In this document: piece by piece, positions 58,432 to 64,000 of the stretch
Layout: each line of letters begins with the position of its first letter
Numbering within the stretch: the stretch's first letter is position 1
Notes under the pieces: generated by a model
What the model saw: only the letters and a program-made list of their open reading frames with translations
Told to the model about the DNA's origin: nothing
Database searches by the model: none
NCBI GenBank assembly: GCA_023055425.1
Contig: JALGPY010000003.1
Coordinates: forward strand, 75,057,491 to 75,121,490
Length of the DNA stretch: 64,000 nucleotides
Direction: 5' to 3'
Source: Linanthus parryae
Lineage: Eukaryota > Streptophyta > Magnoliopsida > Ericales > Polemoniaceae
Made by a program: the position numbers and the translations under genes

Positions 58432-59707
58432 AGCCATGTCCGTGTCTTGCATCACCAGTTACATTTAGATTAGAATATCGTTTAGTGAGTCAGTCTTGCA
58501 CGTAGGTGTCAGTCAGTTCGGTTTGCATTTGCACGTTTAAGTTATTGCATTGTATATATTATTGTTGCACTTTTATTTATTGAGTCATCCTACCCCAAAT
58601 GTGTTGGTTGATCGAGTTGGCCAAATGCATATAGAGTTTAAAAAAAAAAACGAATAAAAAAAAAGAAATAGAAAAATCATAAAAATTGAAAATTTGAGAA
58701 AGGTAAACTTAGGACCTAGAAACCGAAGAGAATCCAGTGAAAGAGCTCATGAGAGTATGAAGCACCATAGTAGGGATACTTTAATTCTAGTATTTTGTGC
58801 ACAAGTCTCACGAATGGATGTCCCGGGTATCTAGGGAATGGTGAAGGAAGATTACGGGCATAATTTTGACTCCTTTATTGTGCAAGGATAATTGATTCTC
58901 TAAGTGATTGATTATTCCGTTTTCCGTGGAAACTTGTGGACTCTTAGAATCTGGGGTGGACCTTCGTGTAGAGTCGGTTTCATGTGGTACGAGTCTTCGG
59001 CCTAAGCGAAGTCGGGGAGCGTGCACCACCATCCCTTAAGGTGGTTCTAAGAGAAAATCCTAAAAAGCCCACACTCTTAAGCTCTATTGCACGGTTGTAA
59101 AAACAGAGGAGAATAATGAAAAAGAAAAAAAAATGAAAAAAAAAACATATATGTGACCTTCAAGGTGAAACAACCTAATGTGCTTCCGTGTGCACGGAAA
59201 ATTTGGATTCAATCCAACGTAGAGCTTAAGATGGAAACTAAAGTCAAGCCGTATATCACATGAGTTGTGTCTCCCGTCAATAGGATAATTTGCATTTCAA
59301 AAGCAATAACGGCTAAGAGGGTTTGAAAACCTCAAATGACTTGACGAAGGAAGATTAGTTAGAGCTTGAGATGCCTAGACTCTTTGAGTCAAAAGACGTG
59401 TCGTGTCTTGGAATGATTTGGTGGATGTTTGGGGACACCTTAGTTAGTTTGCGCATAGGATCATCATATATCATTTCTTGCTACGTGTCGTGAAATTTCA
59501 AAGTGAGCTTGTGAGGATTTGAAGATTTCGGTTTATGATAGAGAGGTTGTCCAATCTCGGAAAAAGAAAAAAAATGTTATTTATTATATTGCATTGTTTA
59601 TAATCGAGTTGCATTATAGTTAGTTCATGTAGTTGCATAGTCGAGAGTCGTGTTGAGTCATTTGCATCTTGAGTTGGCTAGTAAACGGTGATTTGCTCGG
59701 GACGAGC
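58432..59707 (+). other. Conserved 3' noncoding region of ATH-5
   Basis: Same blocks as ATH-1 and ATH-2: A-rich tract (58638-58690), GGTGGACCTTCGTGTAGAG (58954-58972), hairpin CACCACC/GGTGGTT (59024-59047). No credible ORF. PPT follows at 59708-59729. Confidence 0.72.
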
Positions 59708-59729
59708 AAAAGGTAAGTGTGGGGGTATT

Positions 59730-59812
59730 TGATAAATCTCTTTTAGGAGTTATTATTATGCTTCCATATTACTTGTATTAGGCTTATTTCACATGATTTA
59801 TATGTTATATTT
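59730..59812 (+). repeat. Truncated 3' LTR of ATH-5
   Basis: The first 83 bp of the LTR, identical to 55361-55443, ending where ANG-3 begins (TATATT then TGTTGG). Confidence 0.9.
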
Positions 59813-61239
59813 GTTGGAATAGATGCCCTAGAGGCAATCTAGTTTAGTATGAATTTGTATATGGCTAGAAAATTGTTTATTATTTATTGGATATTTAATA
59901 TAATGAAGTCCTTGGATTTACAATTGTGTTGTTTATCTTAAATATCCCTAGTCAAGTATAATGATTAATAGGACAATCATCTATAGACTAGTATGGGGTT
60001 GGATTGATATGGAGATATCATGATCCAACACATAGGTGTGCATTACGGAATGTTGCACTGGATTGACCCATCTCCGAGAAGGCTACATACATGTTATGTT
60101 GAGTCACAAGCGCTTCTCGCGGTGCAATGGTATTGTCATCCTTAGACTTGAAGTCACTAGATATTCTAGTTGTGGATCATTGTGATCTTGGTAGCGTTAA
60201 ACGCTACACCGTAACTGGGTAGTTATAAAGGCGTTTACTGGATACAATGAGAAGCAAGCTTAGAGATCGTAGTGGACGTAGAGAGGATTTGCCCCTCCCA
60301 CATAACGGGAGCAAATATCCTAGGCCACTCGAGGGATAGTGCTTATAGAATGTCTGGCCAGACTCAAATAATTCAATATGGGATATTGATGTTATTTGCA
60401 CGAATAAGGCTATTCACATGAATCGAGAAACTATGGATTGGATATACGAGTGTGACTTGTATGTCTCGTGTCCAATCCGGATATGGAGGCAAAGGGATGA
60501 GACAATTACTTGTACAAAGGTTGTCAAGATGACTATTCTATTAGTTGGCTAGAATGGATGTTTTGCTAGAAACCGCTCCATATTAGCAAGTAGTTGCTAC
60601 CAACTAGATAGAACCTATGGGGTCACACGCTATATAGAGTTGAACTAGATTTGGGAATTAATTAATTGTATTAATTAATTAGAAGGATCACTTTGCAAAC
60701 CCTTGCAAACTTAGTAGGGACTAATTTGCAAGGAAGGGACTAAATTGAATTCTAGTTGGACTAGAATAAGTCCTTTAGGTAGTTAACTAGGAGTTGTTGG
60801 ACTATATAAAGGACCCTCCTTCCTTCCTTCCTCATAACTTATGCTCATTAGTGAACATAACAAAGAGTGGGAGAGAACAAAGGAGAGAGAGCAAGCAACA
60901 AGGAGCCCGACGCCGCCCCTTGCCGCCGCCCTCGTCCCCGTCGGCCAAAAGAGGCCGAGAGCCTCTTTTTGTCTCGTTTTGCGTGATTCGTTCTTCCTCT
61001 TCCTAATCCGGGCTAGCACCAAGGAGTTTGGGAGATCTAGGATCAACTCTAGGCTTGGATCAACTATAGAGAACGTGACATTATTCGCGTTTGAAGTCAT
61101 CAAGGAGAACCCAAAGGTGTGTTTATGATCTCTAACCTTTACTATCGTTATGTCTCTAGACTTGTGATCCTTGGAGGGTTTTGCATGGTTAATGATTGAT
61201 TATGCTTCCATTGTGCGATCCATGAATCAAAACCCTACA
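59813..61239 (+). repeat. 5' LTR of ANG-3
   Basis: 1427 bp, TGTTGGAATAGATGCCC to CCCTACA; same length and layout as the ANG-1 LTRs. TATA at 60803-60810. Confidence 0.93.
60803..60810 (+). promoter_or_regulatory. TATA box of ANG-3 LTR
   Basis: TATATAAA in GGACTATATAAAGGACCC, as in the ANG-1 3' LTR. Confidence 0.75.
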
Positions 61240-62924
61240 GTGGTATCAGAGCCACAGGTCGTAGAGCATAAACGTGGTTTATGTGTTACGTTTTAGTTGT
61301 TTTACACCTTAATTTGATTGTTTATCGCGTAAAACAAGACAAATCAAGCATGGGATGCAATTTTTCAATAATTAATCATAACAAGATCCAATTTTTGCAT
61401 TGGATGCATGAATTGGTGAGTTTGAGAAATTTTAGGATCTTAGATCTAGGGTTTGGGCATCCTTGGGGAAGAAGGAGTTCTCCCAAAACAAGGAAACAAC
61501 CAAACTTGGGCACCAAGCAAGGGAGTTGTTTTGGAAACAACTCCCAAGAGGAGGTTCGGCCCCCCTAGGGACCGCCCCCCCTTTCTTGCCGCCCAAGCTT
61601 GGCCGCCCTAAGGGGCCGGGCGGCCCTAACCCGCGGGCCTAGCTTGCAGGTTTTGGGCCGGGCCGGCCCTAGGGCCTTGTGGTTCACTTTAATGGGCTCG
61701 GGCAATTGGATTGTTGGGCCCATGGACCGTTTTGACCCTAGAAATCCTAAAATCAATTAAAATTGACCAAGCGCGTTAAAATTGGATTTTAACTGTTTAT
61801 GTGCAAATCGCATGGTGATTGGATATGGCCTTAGGATGTGGTTTTATGTGGATGTTTAATTTTGTGGTTTGGTTTTACGACCTGCGAGCTGATCAATTAA
61901 TTGTAATAATTAATTAGGGTTTTATGGCCTGCGTTCCATTTTTTTTCTCAACTTGTGAGATTTATTTTATTTAGTATAGATATTAGCTAGTGCTAGATAA
62001 AGTAGATTGTTAGCCAAGATTGGAGAAAAGAAGCCCAAAGCCAAAGAAGCCACAAAAGATGGAGCATGGAGCATGGAGCATTCCACATGACTATGGAGGA
62101 TGGACCAAAAGATCAAGACGCATGGAGATGTGTTTGCTTTAGGGTTCATGGATAATTCCATTGGCTTGGAATTATCTTAGTCTAGAAAAGGCCATATCCA
62201 CATCACGTTTAATTTCCATTTTGTGGTTGTTTATTTATTGTCTTATTATTTGTGTGGTTGGTGTATGGATGATGCATGCAATTAGGATAATAAGATAATT
62301 AGACAACCCGGATCTATTATTTGGAGTTGTGCCCAAACTCAAATAGATAGATTAGTTGATATTGATCAACAAAACAATTAAAATTGAATTTAAAAATCCC
62401 TCAAAATTCAAATATTGTGTTCTTGCCTTCTCGTTATTTAAACACTCATTATCATCATTATTTATCAAGCTCGTGCGTGCCAAAGCATGGCGACTTGGTT
62501 CATAATGATGGAATGCGATGGCACGTAACAATGTGCAATTGTTTAGATAAGAGGTTGAACACAACTAGGCTATTAATTTGATTAAGAAACCTAGAGGAAA
62601 TCAATTGGGATTATCCATATGGATGGATAAATAAGGAGTTATTTGTCCGATTGAACCAAGAGTTGCATAAGGGATGCAATTGGAATTGTTCCTACCTAAA
62701 GTAGTCAAATTATGGGTGACTTGCCAAAGCAAGCTCATAAGGAGATGAAAGATGGATCTTGGCCCACTAGAAAATATAAAGATATTTTCCGCATTAATAT
62801 CTTGAGGGTTATTAATCCGTAGAAAAATAGTCGGAGCTATATTTAATAAACTAGCCATTATTAAATATAGTCAAAAATTCACAAATACTAAAACTTGCGT
62901 ATTTTCCTTTTTGTAGAATTCCAA
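61240..62924 (+). other. Leader of ANG-3 with PBS
   Basis: PBS TGGTATCAGAGCC at 61241-61253. A GC-rich block (61550-61680) with repeated GGCCGGG/GCCGCCC words allows strong base pairing. Remainder is AT-rich with no real ORF. Pyrimidine tract then TTTTTGTAG (about 62900-62916) before the gag ATG. Confidence 0.8.
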
Positions 62925-64000
62925 ATGGCAAACAACTCATCGAGTTCACAACATTCCCTACGATCTGTCCTTGAGAAGGACAAGCTCTCTGGAACCAACT
63001 TTCTTGATTGGTACAGAAACTTGAGAATTGTTCTCAAGCAAGAGAAGAAACTGTACGCAATAGAGGAGCATGTTCCAGAAGGTCCAGAGAACCAGACACC
63101 TGCTGCCTTAAAGGCGTATCAAAAGCGTGTTGATGACGGTAATGATGCGGCCTGCCTAATGCTTTGCACCATGACTTCTGAGCTTCAGAAGCAACACGAA
63201 AACATGAATGCTGTCGATATGATCGAACATCTAAAGCAGCTCTTCCAAGAGCAGGCGAGGGTAGAGAGGTATGAGGTCTCAAAGGCACTGTTCAAATGTC
63301 ATCTGGCGAAAGAGGAACCCGGTGGGACCCCATGTACTCCGAATGATCGGGTACTTGGAGAATCTCGCCCGACTAGGGTTCCCGGTCGGCCAAGAGTTGG
63401 CAACCGATCTCGTGTTGCAATCGTTGCCCGAGAGTTATGGACATTTCATTATGAACTATAACATGAACGAGATCGTTAAACCACTGCCAGATTTTCTCAA
63501 CATGTTGAGGACGGCTGAACAGAGCATCAACAAGGGTAAGGGCAAGGCCATAATGATGGTACAGAAAGGAAAGGGCAAACGGTTTGCCTCTTCCTCCAAG
63601 GGCAAAGGCAAGTCAGTTGCCAAGTCCAAGGAACCAGCCCTTAAGCCTGTTGGTGGCATTGCCAAGGTCGTGACTAAAGGTGAGTGTCACTACTGCAGTC
63701 AGCCTGGACACTGGAGAAGGAACTGCCCAAAATATCTGGAGGACAAGAGGCTTGGAATAGTGATTCCACCACCACCAGGTATTTTTGTTGTAGATTTCAA
63801 TTTAACTGTCTCTACATCATGGGTATTAGATACTGGATGTGGGTCTCATATTTGTCGAAATATGCAGGATCTAAAGAGAAGTAAAAGATTGGCTAAAGGG
63901 GAAGTAGATCTGCGCGTTGGAATGGAGCAAAAGGTTGCTGCGTTAGCCATAGGCGTGTGCGAGCTATCTCTGCCTTCAGGATTAGTTTTAGAGTTAAATA
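62925..64000 (+). pseudogene. gag-pol of ANG-3, one visible frameshift
   Basis: ATG 62925 (MANNSSSSQHSLRSVLEKD). The frame holds the Gag core (NFLDWYRNLRIVLKQEKKL, KQLFQEQARVERYEV) to about 63307, where one extra base in GCGAAAGAGGAACCC shifts it; the shifted product ends at 63461. The correct downstream frame is then open without a stop to the window end. It contains an intact CCHC knuckle (CHYCSQPGHWRRNCP, about 63687-63731) and the protease active site (LDTGCGSH, about 63828). Compared with ANG-1, knuckle and protease residues are undamaged. One base lost and one gained near 63920-63940 change a few residues only. Confidence 0.88.

Larger units (their letters stand above)
55361..59812 (+). 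mobile_element. ATH-5: non-autonomous Athila-like element, cut by ANG-3
   Basis: 5' LTR 55361-56784, PBS 56791-56808, Gag-like ORFs 56930-57853, an unrelated-looking segment 57831-58431, conserved noncoding 3' region, PPT 59708-59729 and the first 83 bp of the 3' LTR (59730-59812). Those 83 bp are identical to the 5' LTR start, so the insertion is young. Left flank is GTGCT (55356-55360). The rest of the 3' LTR should lie beyond ANG-3, outside the window. Confidence 0.85.
59813..64000 (+). mobile_element. ANG-3: Angela-like element, 5' part
   Basis: 5' LTR 59813-61239, PBS, leader, and gag-pol from 62925 running off the window. It is inserted in the 3' LTR of ATH-5, making it the youngest layer on this side. 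Only one frameshift is seen in the visible coding sequence. Confidence 0.93.

Overview
The window is a piece of plant nuclear genome (angiosperm, probably a eudicot; the species cannot be named from the sequence). I find no host gene, tRNA or rRNA. Almost every base belongs to LTR retrotransposons nested in one another, plus one Mutator-like DNA element and several microsatellites. The pol reading frames that reach their catalytic regions are broken by stops, frameshifts or deletions. The least damaged copy is the one running off the right edge. Element names (SIRE-, ATH-, ANG-) are mine, and the family assignments rest on PBS type, LTR termini and protein motifs.

Four groups are present. (1) SIRE/Maximus-like Ty1/copia elements with two CCHC knuckles in Gag and an extra ORF3 after pol: SIRE-1 (1-3061, minus, cut by the window edge), SIRE-2 (29495-52665, minus) and SIRE-3 (39970-51509, plus). 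Their LTRs run TGTAAG...CTTTCA, and a related solo LTR lies at 47521-48961. (2) Angela/BARE-like Ty1/copia elements with LTRs starting TGTTGGAATAG and a tRNA-iMet PBS: ANG-1 (15830-24284), ANG-2 (29420 to 55360, continuing outside) and ANG-3 (59813 to the edge). (3) Athila/Tat-like Ty3/gypsy elements without visible pol (non-autonomous, LARD-like), with LTRs TGATAA...TGTCA and a TGGCGCCGTTGCC-type PBS: ATH-1 (3062-12236), ATH-2 (12734-27750), ATH-3 (minus-strand relic, 12237-12733 plus 27751-29419), solo LTR ATH-4 (38811-52142) and ATH-5 (55361-59812, cut). (4) Chromovirus-like solo LTRs at 3184-6405 and 28087-29359, and a MULE with 82-bp terminal inverted repeats at 10239-12125.

The insertion order can be read from target-site duplications. 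ATH-3 is the oldest layer. It received ATH-1 on the left, ATH-2 in its LTR (which itself received ANG-1), a solo LTR and ANG-2. ANG-2's LTR received SIRE-2 (perfect TSD ATAGT). SIRE-2's LTR received ATH-4, ATH-4 received SIRE-3, and SIRE-3's ORF3 received a solo LTR (perfect TSD AACAC). ANG-2's gag was split by ATH-5, whose 3' LTR was split by ANG-3.

The most interesting signals are: ORF3 of the SIRE-like elements, which carries its own promoter- and leader-like sequence and does not look like an envelope; a palindrome (TTTCAAGGCCTTGAAA) scattered through LTRs, spacers and coding linkers of that family; a U5 hairpin with a homopolymer C loop; and, in the Athila-like non-autonomous group, a covarying hairpin at the LTR 5' end plus strongly conserved noncoding blocks upstream of the polypurine tract.
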